Source: Aquarana catesbeiana (taxonomy: Eukaryota > Chordata > Amphibia > Anura > Ranidae). Taken from it: 64,000 nucleotides of DNA. Shown piece by piece: positions 56,079-64,000 of the stretch. A model generated the notes under the pieces. It worked only from the letters and a program-made list of their open reading frames with translations. It was not told the origin of the DNA and made no database searches. The DNA is taken from positions 129,294,655-129,358,654 of the forward strand of contig NC_133324.1 of NCBI RefSeq assembly GCF_042186555.1, written 5' to 3'. The stretch's first letter is position 1; each line of letters starts with the position of its first letter. The position numbers and the translations under genes are program-made.

Positions 56079-56646
56079 CTGCATTTGCCTTCATGGCCCT
56101 GGTCATGGTAAGCTCCCAGGGAATGGCAGAGTACGACCTGTGCCTTAGCATGACCCGGAGGCGATTGCCACAGCTCGGAGTGTACTAGGGTAGCCGGGTC
56201 AGGATACTAGTGCCTCGGAGAGACCTAGGTGGCTTCTGATGTGCGGAGCAAGTCCTGAAGACCAGGCATGTTACTTAGTTATGATGAGATACTTCGATGC
56301 CTGGATTTTGGTATTGTCACATGACCCCAGGGCTAAGTTTGCAGATAACCCGTGGAACCCCAACATTGGGATATCTGCTGTTTTGAGGGACTTGGAGTGT
56401 TGAATGCTGAACATCTCAGGGAGTCTGGCCAGCAGGACACCCAGCCAGTCGCTTAACTCCAACAGTGAGATACCCAGTCAGTCACCTGACCCGGGTGGTG
56501 GGACACTTTGCCTATTGACAGACCTTGGCAGTAGCGCGTCTTGCTTGGAACCCGGCACCGCTTCAGACTATGAGGAACTTTTTCTCTGGACTGACGTAAG
56601 GACTGGTTCAGCTATTGCTGTTTGGAGCGTCCTGAGGCCGGGCTTT
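56079..56646 (+). other. 3' non-coding part of the LTR-type element
   Basis: Unique sequence between the repeat ORF and the purine tract, without a conserved domain. The 94-codon frame at 56404-56688 runs into the LTR and is not credible. Confidence 0.55.
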
Positions 56647-57498
56647 AGAGGGGGGGATACTGTCAGGAAAGGACTCACCTGCTGGTAGCACTGTGGCTCC
56701 CAGATCCATAGGATGCAGTTCCAGTGTCCACCAGCAGATGGTGCGTGTCTCCCAGCTGATGGATGTTTTGCTTGCGTCTATCTAGCAAGGTTACTTTGTG
56801 GTATAAGCAAGGAAACTGAGACCTCTGCAGTGTGTAAATGTGCTTTTACTATATAAAAATGCTGTACATACAAAACCAAGGCCAAACCATCATTTCCAGG
56901 ACTCCTTGTTCTTCTTTATGCTGAAGATAGTTCTTAATGACATTGTCTGTATGTTTGGGATTGTTATCCCACTGCAGAATAAGATTTGGGGCCAATTACA
57001 CACCTCCCTGATGGTATGGCATGATGGATAAGTATCTGCCTGTATTTCTCAGAATTGAGGACATCATTGATCCTGACCAAATCTCCATTTGTAGAAATCT
57101 CTAGCCCTTCGCAAACAACCTGCCTCCTGCTACAGCCAAATATTTCAAATTTGACTCATCAGTCCAAAGCACCTGCTGCCATTTTTCTGCACCCCAGTTT
57201 CTATGTTTTCATGCATAGTTGAGTCGTTTTTCCTTGTTTTCATGTCAGAGGTATGGCTATTTGGCTATAATTCTTCCATGAAGACCATTTCTGGCCAGAC
57301 TTCTCCGGACAGTAGATGGCTGTTCCTGGATCCCACTGGTTTCCACCAGTTCTGTGCTGATGGTGCTGCTGGACATCCTCTGATGTCAAAGGGAAGTAAG
57401 CATGATTTGTCTTTCACCTGCTGCATTACGTTTCCATGGCCAAACAGTGTTTTTTACCCATTTTTGCTGTTCGGTGAGGTCATGTCATAGCTATCCGT

Positions 57499-58543
57499 AG
57501 CTGTCCATACACTAGTAGATTTTGTAACAAACATTTGTATGACAATTTTCAGTACATTCAATGACTTGACAAATGTTGTAAAATGTTGCAAAATTTAATT
57601 TGCTTTTCAATTTTGGAATGAATGATCTTCCCAAACATAAACCACATACACAGTTAGAAATTCCTTTGTTTGAGAAAAGTTTTACCATCCTGCTGCTTTT
57701 AATTTTCAACCAAAAACAAATGTTAAATTGACCCCACTAATGGTTATGTTAGGTACCTGGTAGTTGAGCCCGACTGGTAGAAGGAGACCTCTCTTAAGTG
57801 CTGGTTCAGGAGCCACTGGAGTGGGAACAGTGGTCTCCTGAGCACAGTGGGTAAGAGTGCCTGATGTAGGTCCTTGTGGTGGCCAACACAGGAGCTGAGG
57901 AGACTTCTTCCGGAGTAGCTGGACTGCGGATGCAGGTAAGCTGAAGCGGATCCGTAAGCAGGCAGGTGGAAGGTATTGCAGCAGCAGAACCTGGAGCTGG
58001 AAGAGCAGGTTGTAAGCAGCGTCACAGGACACAAGCAAAGCAGAGTCAAACAGTCCGTATTGGCAGGAGATCAGGCAGGTATATGGTAGAAGGGATGATC
58101 ACAGAATAGTCAGGCAGGTAGGTGTTCGGCAACAGGTCACAAGATATCAGCAAGGTCAGGCAGGCCGGGTAGGATAGGAGACAGTAGAATGGTCAGACGT
58201 AGCCGGGTCAATAGCAAATAGTAACAACAGGCAGGATACAGGAACTCAGGTGCGGAGCTGCAGACGAACAGCACCTGATGGAAGCATCTGACACCCTTTT
58301 AAAGGGTCTTTGGCGCCAAACAGCGCTAGCGCGAACGGGCGCGCGCACGGATGCACGGGCGCGCGCGGGAGCGCACCGGCGCCCCCCCAGTGGGGAATTC
58401 AGCTGAACTGCCCTGGAAAAGCCTCTCGTGCACCTGCGTGCACGCATGTTTGCCCGACAACCACCGCCATGCCCCTGACAGGTTAGAACATCAAACTTAA
58501 AATGAAAAATTCCAAACTAAATTCTACTAATGAATGGTCAGCT
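57499..58543. mobile_element. MITE (AGCTG.CCAT ends) split by a solo LTR
   Basis: AGCTGTCCATACACTAGTAG on the left mirrors CTACTAATGAATGGTCAGCT on the right, with TTA following the right end. Removing the solo LTR leaves about 306 bases. Same terminal type as the MITE hit by the Penelope element. Confidence 0.7.
57747..58480 (-). mobile_element. Solo LTR, 734 bp, 5-bp TSD
   Basis: On the minus strand it begins TGTCAGGGGCATGG and ends CCTAACA. GGTTA lies at 57742-57746 and 58481-58485. TG...CA ends plus a 5-bp duplication fit a Ty3/gypsy or similar LTR. TTTAAAAGGG (complement near 58297-58306) could be its TATA-type box, downstream of a CpG-rich segment with alternating GCGCGC. Without internal sequence it arose by LTR-LTR recombination. 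Confidence 0.88.
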
Positions 58544-59984
58544 TTAGTACAGGATCAAGATCGTAATTTGGAAGGGCAAGTTGATACTAAACTTACAGAC
58601 ACATACTCAGATCGATGTTAGAACCAAGTTGACAAATCTAAAAACTGGTTTGCACAATCAGAATTGGAATCATACTGATACAACCTGAAAACAATCAGGT
58701 TCATGAAGATAGGATCAGAACTAGTGTGCCCAGAGCCCACTGCACTGTGATAACAACAAAGCTGTGCAGGCAACGCAGAGCCAGCATAAATGAAAGATGG
58801 GCCAAAGGACACTGGTGGGCAGAGAGAGAAGGCTAGCAAATATAATGTATTGTAATAGAGAATGTGTCACTGTCAACACTCAAGGTCTGTGTTGGTAATG
58901 CAAAAATCTGGGCTTGTTCCTTGGAATACAATGATGCTGGCTGCAGAACGCTTTGGAAGAAAATTCACATCAAGTTTGGTGGTTGATGTCCTTTTGGGAT
59001 GGACAATTGAACAAATCTAATTCACTGGGATCGATATAAAGGCTGAGAAAGTCATGTAGCATGCAGGAGGCATTATAAAGGTGTGCCCCTTTATGACACT
59101 TGTCTCTACACACCCATAACTGATGTCTTCGGAAAGCAAAAAAATCCTTATCGCTGATATTTACTCATGAATATCTTTTGTACAGCTTCACAGGATAGAG
59201 ATGGATAGCCTTAGACAATGTTTGATTTGTATGTGCATTGCAAACATTATGAAAAGAAGAATTTGGCACTGGATTATGCAGAAATGTAATGTGGGAGAGA
59301 TGTATGACTGTAGAAAATACCACGAGAGACACATAGAAAACCTTTTATGTGGTTAACTTGTGCAAACTTAACATTTACGTCAAAGTTAGAAAGGGCAAGG
59401 ACTGCACTACATTAATCTTCCTTCCAAGGGCAATTCATTACCGGGTTCTCAGGTGTGTGTTTGAACTGTGCTGCTCTAAAAGTCACATTTTATGCGACAG
59501 TGAGAAATTATTTCCTCCTATTAAAAGACTATTGTCATCATCACATTAATAACCTTCATTTTAGTAGGCATTTTGTCAGAGGACATTTTCCCTTTGTTGC
59601 TGAAAACCTATCCTTCAAGTTTTTCTTGAAGTTTATTGAATTTGAAAAAATATTCTTTTGGTTATCTAAAATACTACATGTGGTGACTGCAACTTTATGT
59701 AAACTAGCTACTAAATCAATTTATAAATATATACATTATGATGTTTTTAATGCTTGAGCGATTTCTATATTTATTTTTAATAAATTTAAACAAGGCTTTT
59801 TTGCTTGAAAAAGTTGAACACCCTTTAACTGATGGACTGTAGGAAGCATCTCTGGATCCTTCTTTAGGCTGCTTTGATCAACTGCAAGCTGCTGGATCAT
59901 TTGGAGCCAACCTATTTCTGTATAGGAAACCTGTTGAAATTATTGGGTTCCAAAGTACTATGAACATGCTCTATAGCAGTACAA
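58544..59984. other. No recognised gene
   Basis: Unassigned AT-rich sequence. The 100-codon frame at 59455-59757 is Phe/Lys-rich and without a domain. Confidence 0.5.
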
Positions 59985-60660
59985 GGACTATCTTTTTATT
60001 ATTTTTATTATTATTATTATTATATACAATTTATATAGCGCTTTACAACGTAGGGGGGGGACAGCACAATTATGCCGCGTACAGACGATCGGACATTCCA
60101 ACAACAAAATCCTGGATTTATTTTCGACGGATGTTGGCTCAAATTTGTCTTGCATACACACAATCGCACAAATGTTGTCGGAAATGCCGAATGTCAAGAA
60201 CAAGGTGACGTACAACACGTACGACGAGCTGAGAAAAATGAAGTTCAATAGCCAATGCGGCTCTTCTGCTTGATTCCGAGCATGCGTGGAATTTTGTGCG
60301 TCGGAATTGTGTACACACGATCGGAATTTGCGACAACGGATTTTGTTGTCGGAAAATTTGAGAACCAGCTCACAAATTTTGTTTGTCGGAAATTCCGACA
60401 AAAAATGTCTGATGGAGCCTACACACAGTCGGAATTTCCGACAAGCTCACATCGAACATTTGTTGTCGGAAATTCCGAACGTGTGTACGCGGCATTACAG
60501 TGGAGTTCAATACAGAAGGTATAGGAGGGCCCTGCTCATAGAGCTTAAATTCTAAAGGGAGGTGGTGGTGGTACAAAAGGTAATAGCTGCGGGGATAAAG
60601 GGAAGGGGTGGTGGTACAAAAGGTAATAGCTGTGGGGAATGATTTGAAGGGGGTAGCTCC
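59985..60660. repeat. Interspersed repeat with TTA microsatellite, MITE-split
   Basis: TTATTATTATTAT leads to ATACAATTTATATAGCGC and TTTACAACGTAGGGG. After the MITE it continues GGAGGGCCCTGCTCATAGAG and CAAAAGGTAATAGCTG. The continuity across the MITE shows that this was one older repeat copy. Phrases like these are common in frog genomes, from recollection. Class unassigned. Confidence 0.6.
60073..60494. mobile_element. PIF/Harbinger-like MITE, 422 bp, TTA TSD
   Basis: TGCCGCGTACAGACG and CGTGTGTACGCGGCA mirror each other with one mismatch, and TTA stands at 60070-60072 and 60495-60497. The interior is full of GGAAATTCCGACAA/TTGTCGGAAATTCC foldback strings. Same terminal family as 8517, 17191 and 24428. 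Confidence 0.88.
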
Positions 60661-60828
60661 GGACAGTTGTTAGGTGGGTGTGGGATAGGCTTCCCTGAAT
60701 AAATTAGTCTTATTCTCATTATTACTTACAAATATCAGTGCCTGGCCAGTAGATGACTGTCTCATGGAATAAGAATACTGTACTTAAAAGTACATAGGGG
60801 AAACTTTATTACCTTAACCGCTTCATAC

Positions 60829-61410
60829 CCAAATTACATTTTTATCATTTTCTTCCCACAAATAGAGCTTTCTTTTGGTGGTATTTATTCACCGCTGGGT
60901 TTTTAATTTTTTGCTAAAAAAATGAAAAAACTACTGAAAATTTTGAAAAAAAAATTTTTTTTCTGTGTTTCTGTCAGTAAATTTTGAAAATAAGTAATTT
61001 TTCTCCTTCACTGATGTGTGCTGATGAGGCAGCAGTGATAGGCTGCACTGATGGGCACTGATGAGGCGGCACTTATGGGAACTTATGAGCACTGATAGGT
61101 GACACTGATGGTGGCACTAAGGGGCACTGATAGGTGGTACTCATGGGACTGATAGGCGGCACTTATGGGCAATGATAGGTGGCACTGATGAGCAGGCACT
61201 GATGGGTACTGAAAGGTGGCACTGACTGGCATCACTGATGGGCACTGATTAGTGTCACTGATGGGCACTGTTGGGGCTGCACTGATTATCAGGGTACTGA
61301 TGATCAGTGCCCTGATTACCTGTACAGTCTCCCCTGCAAGGAGATACTGCTGATCGTCTCTCCTCGCCTCGCACTCTGTCAGTGTGAGGTGAGGAGAGCT
61401 GATAAACTGC
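60829..61410. repeat. TTAACCGCTTC interspersed repeat, copy B, with degenerate tandem array
   Basis: Begins TTAACCGCTTCATACCC and shares CTTTCTTTTGGTGGTATTTA with 36181-36200. At 61018-61275 it carries a degenerate array of GGCACTGATGGGCACTGAT-type units. The similar units in the array at 6155-6409 may be related. Confidence 0.65.
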
Positions 61411-63571
61411 ACTTCCATGTTTACGTGTGATCAGCTGCTTCTCTGTGTTTTCAACCCTGGCTTCGACCTCAGTCCACGATTCTGCCTCCTGACCTCACTG
61501 CCAGCATGTTGCTACCCATTCCTGACCTTGAACATGATCGTGATTCTGCACCTGTCTGTCTGGCTCCTGCTGAACATAGCTTGTGACTTGATTCCATACT
61601 GCCACTGGGAGGATTCCTGTGTTTCCAAGTTCAAGTTCACTGCTCAAGCTTCCTGGCAACTGTGTCATTCTGCTGCTCACGTAGTCCCTGTCTCTACCAC
61701 CAGAGGTGCTTGGACGGGACTTGCGCAAGAAGCCACCCTCATTATCTCAGGCTCCACAGTCTGGTACATGACACGTAGACTGTTGCCTCCATGCCACCGA
61801 GTGGTTGTCTTTCTTTACAATGTAAATAGGGGCAGGGACCCATCAGTACTAAAAAGGTGCAGAAGGCTGGAGCTCTGCATTCAAGGACAGTGGGACACGG
61901 AAGATAGAGTGGGTTGATAGGTCCATGAAAGAAGTGGTGAATGACCTAAATGCAGCACATGAACTCTCCCCATTCAGATCTAAAAGAGGAGGAAAAAATC
62001 ACATCCTGTAGAACTTTTGAAATTCCGAATTTTAGTGTGAAGAAACAGCCAGACACTCCTGGCTCCAGCACTTTATCAGAGGAACCTAGACTTTGGCCAA
62101 AACATATTCCAAGCTGGTCAATTTTCTCATGAAAGGACAGCATGTGAGAGTCTGCTACTCACATAACACACATTTTCCAATACAGCCAAAGATTATCTCA
62201 TGTCTACAAATATTTTTGAATTCTAAAAACTTTATTTATGCAAACAGCAGAAAAACAAAAATACATTTATCATATCACTGCGTATATTTTGGCAGCTTCA
62301 GTTACATAGAAAACTGAAGAACAAAAGTACATTTACACTAAGTGTTGCCTGCAACCAAATGGCCTTGCAATTGAGCCAGCTGTGAGACTTGTTTGTGCAA
62401 GATAATATAACATTCCCCTCTTTATGCCACCACACACAGGACAAAATAATGATTGGGTGAAATGTGACATCAGACCATTTTAACAGTGGTCTCTTTATTA
62501 TTCTAATCCCAGTCCAAATAAAGTGATGATCTCATAATGGGCATCTTATTGGGATCTCTGTGAGGTCCATCAGTAGACACCCTTTTGCAGATCCCTCTTG
62601 GGAAAAACAACTTTTTTGGGAAGTTTAGAACAATTTTGGTCAACACCCATTCTTGTTTTCTTCCCATGAATAATTCACTGTACAGATGTTAAATCACAAG
62701 GAAGCCTAACAAAGCCTAACACTCATTTACATGGGTGTTCCTTCTGTCTGTTTTACATTCATTTTTGTGCCAATTGAAAAAATGGAACATATACTGTACA
62801 ATGGGTGAACATATAATGTATAATGGAACATATACTGTACTAATGGGTGTGCAGACCATCAGTATACAAAGCAAACAAAACAAAATGGGGCTGATTTACT
62901 AAAACTGGAGAGTGCAAAATCTGGTGCATCTCTGCATATTAACCAATCAGCTTCCAGGTTTTATTTTCAAAGCCTGATTGAACAAGCTGAAGTTAGAAGC
63001 AGATTGGCTACAATGCACAATTGCACCAGATTAACCTCAATGTATTTCCTTGCACACTTACCAGCTAGCCAGCAAAACAACAAATCCCAGTGTCTAACAA
63101 TTATCAGTAAAAACATGGAGGTTCTCATAGACTAGAGTTAGGACCACACTATACAGTGTGGTATGGTCCATGACGAGTGCAGCTTTCACATATATTTGCA
63201 AATGTTATGCAACCAAAACATCTGTTTTAAACAAAAATTGTTAGTGTAATTCTTTTTTTGCTGGCTGAGAAATATATTTTGTTTTGTTTGCCTTGTGCAA
63301 AGCTTTTCCATGTGACTCTTACACAACTAAAAGCTAGTTATAAATTGAGGTGGTTGCCATTTTTGTTTTTTTATGAGTATACATTCATATCTGTTTAGGT
63401 CCATGGTTAGAAGCGGAATAGCTTTGTGTCCTTTACTGATTTAATACTGGCATACTGATGTAAACTGATAATCATTAGTTCAATGTTTGTTAATGAAATC
63501 AAAAATCAAAGTCAAAGGCACATTTGATTGACGTTGAAGACAGAGTGGACTAAGGGCAGAAGGGCATATAT
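61411..63571. other. No recognised gene
   Basis: The 166-codon frame at 61417-61917 has no domain. Its C/T-rich first part recalls LTR leader sequence but has no borders. GGGGCTGATTTACTAAAACT at 62887 is a MITE-like opening with no clear partner. Otherwise unassigned. Confidence 0.45.
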
Positions 63572-63870
63572 AGTTCTGTGCTGATGGCACTGCTTGACAT
63601 CTTCTGATGTTGAAGGGAAGTAAGCATGATGTGTCTTTCATCTCCTGCATTCATTTTGTTTAGTCAATCATTGTGTCCATGGTCCTCAATGTTGTCCATT
63701 TCTTTGTGCTTCTTCAAAAGTGCTTGGACAGCACATCTGGAAACCACAAACTGCTTTGAAATCATTGCCTGAGAGAGACCTTGCCGATTCAGTATAACTA
63801 CCTTGTGTATTGTTGCTGCAGTCTTGCCATAGCGTAAGACCTGTGACATGAAACTGCCCTCTACAACCTT
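63572..63870 (-). pseudogene. Tc1-type transposase relic, N-terminal DNA-binding part
   Basis: A minus-strand frame of 61 codons (63664-63849) shows a helix-turn-helix pattern: GLSQAMISKQFVVSRCAVQALLKKHKE, the sequence-reading paired-type fold of Tc1-like transposases. The neighbouring plus-strand string GGAAGTAAGCATGATGTGTC links it to the relics at 31201 and 57390. The rest of the transposase is absent, so it is a truncated, dead copy. Confidence 0.8.
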
Positions 63871-63911
63871 ACCTTAGCAGCAGAGTTTGGTTGTTCCTCA
63901 CCTAATTTTAA

Positions 63912-64000
63912 AGTGATTGTAAAGGTAAAAATAAAAAAATAAAAAAATAACAAACATATCATACTTACCTCCACTGTGCAGCTAGTTTTGCAGAGTGGCC
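63912..64000. mobile_element. piggyBac-like MITE, left end, cut by window edge
   Basis: TTAA (63908-63911) is followed by AGTGATTGTAAAGG and then ATCATACTTACCTCC and GTTTTGCAGAGTGGCC, matching the order in the complete element at 31239-31709. Confidence 0.7.

Larger units (their letters stand above)
53186..56880 (+). mobile_element. Non-autonomous LTR-type retroelement inserted in Tc1
   Basis: The start TTTCAGGAAAGGACTCACC matches TGTCAGGAAAGGACTCACC at 56661, which follows a purine tract (AGAGGGGGGGA, 56647-56657). That is the expected right-LTR junction of a Ty3/gypsy-type element. The first 100 bases of the two copies align well (GTTCCAGTGTCCACCAGC in both). Beyond that they diverge, so the right LTR is truncated or rearranged. 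TATATAAG lies at 53328-53335. There is no gag, protease or RT domain; instead there is one long repeat-built ORF. A DNA element is nested at 53388-54116. No clean TSD (GGGGG against AAGG). Confidence 0.65.
52961..57455 (-). pseudogene. Tc1-type transposon relic split by an LTR-type element
   Basis: The minus-strand transposase relic is in two parts. 53000-53185 carries the C-terminal part with the motif PPQSLDLNLIESVWD near 53110-53190, the region around the last catalytic acid of the DDE fold. 56881-57455 carries the remainder, with EEQGVLEMMVW-type reading near 56884-56925 and a SKQ/HTH-proximal part near 57380-57420. Stops and indels occur throughout. The parts join logically at the MVW/PPQS boundary, so the 3.7-kb segment between them is a later insertion. 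Tc1 transposase acts by cut and paste at TA sites. Confidence 0.82.

Noticed and set aside
61417..61917. 166-codon frame as a secreted or membrane protein
   Set aside because: The hydrophobic start is composition-driven (C/T-rich sequence). No domain, and it ends in low-quality sequence without an exon border.

Overview
This window reads as non-coding vertebrate nuclear DNA, most likely from an anuran amphibian (a ranid-type frog is my best guess, from recollection of these repeat families rather than a search). I find no convincing host exon, no tRNA or rRNA gene, no bacterial operon and no CRISPR array. Almost everything recognisable is a mobile element or its debris, and several insertions can be dated relative to each other because target-site duplications (TSDs) and interrupted reading frames survive.

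Layout. 1-2.7 kb: a Penelope-tail-like remnant, otherwise nothing recognised. 2.7-4.3 kb: a 231-bp direct repeat around a 529-bp poly-T-led insert, and a 170-bp palindrome. 4.35-7.67 kb: a hAT-like element loaded with minisatellites and carrying a second hAT element. 8.5-15.1 kb: a TTA/TAA-flanked MITE, then a second MITE split by a complete 5.67-kb Penelope-like retroelement (PLE) with a perfect 15-bp TSD, reverse transcriptase, zinc-type linker, GIY-YIG endonuclease, inverted plus direct terminal copies and a hammerhead-like motif. 16.8-19.8 kb: GTACACAC-ended MITEs and a 19-bp minisatellite. 22.1-23.4 kb: an LTR-like block. 24.4-26.8 kb: a TAA-flanked element holding a 1.7-kb near-perfect palindrome; each arm has an outward-facing TATA box and poly(A) signal.

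28.6-31.8 kb: small palindromic MITE, tRNA-type SINE, and a Tc1 relic cut by a TTAA-flanked MITE. 32-38 kb: mostly unrecognised, with a long minisatellite at 37.9-38.6 kb. 38.7-40.1 kb: a TTAA-flanked element holding a truncated PLE-type tail. 40.5-43.2 kb: a CR1/L2-type LINE relic interrupted by a TA-flanked pogo/Tigger-like element and a MITE. 45.5-47.9 kb: four terminal-inverted-repeat elements abutting end to end, three with nested insertions. 48.0-48.6 kb: a hAT element with perfect 8-bp TSD. 49.9-51.7 kb: an LTR-like block. 53.0-57.5 kb: a Tc1 relic split by a non-autonomous LTR-type element carrying a 633-codon repeat ORF. 57.5-58.5 kb: a MITE holding a solo LTR with 5-bp TSD. 60-61.4 kb: MITE and degenerate tandem repeats. 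63.6-64 kb: Tc1 DNA-binding-domain relic and the start of another TTAA MITE.

No set of genes works together as a pathway here. The autonomous enzymes present as relics (Penelope RT-endonuclease, CR1-type RT, Tc1 transposase) are all broken. The MITEs, hAT-like elements and solo LTR carry no transposase or RT, so they must have been moved by enzymes encoded elsewhere. All boundaries come from reading by eye; family names rest on motif and TSD logic and on general knowledge of these families.
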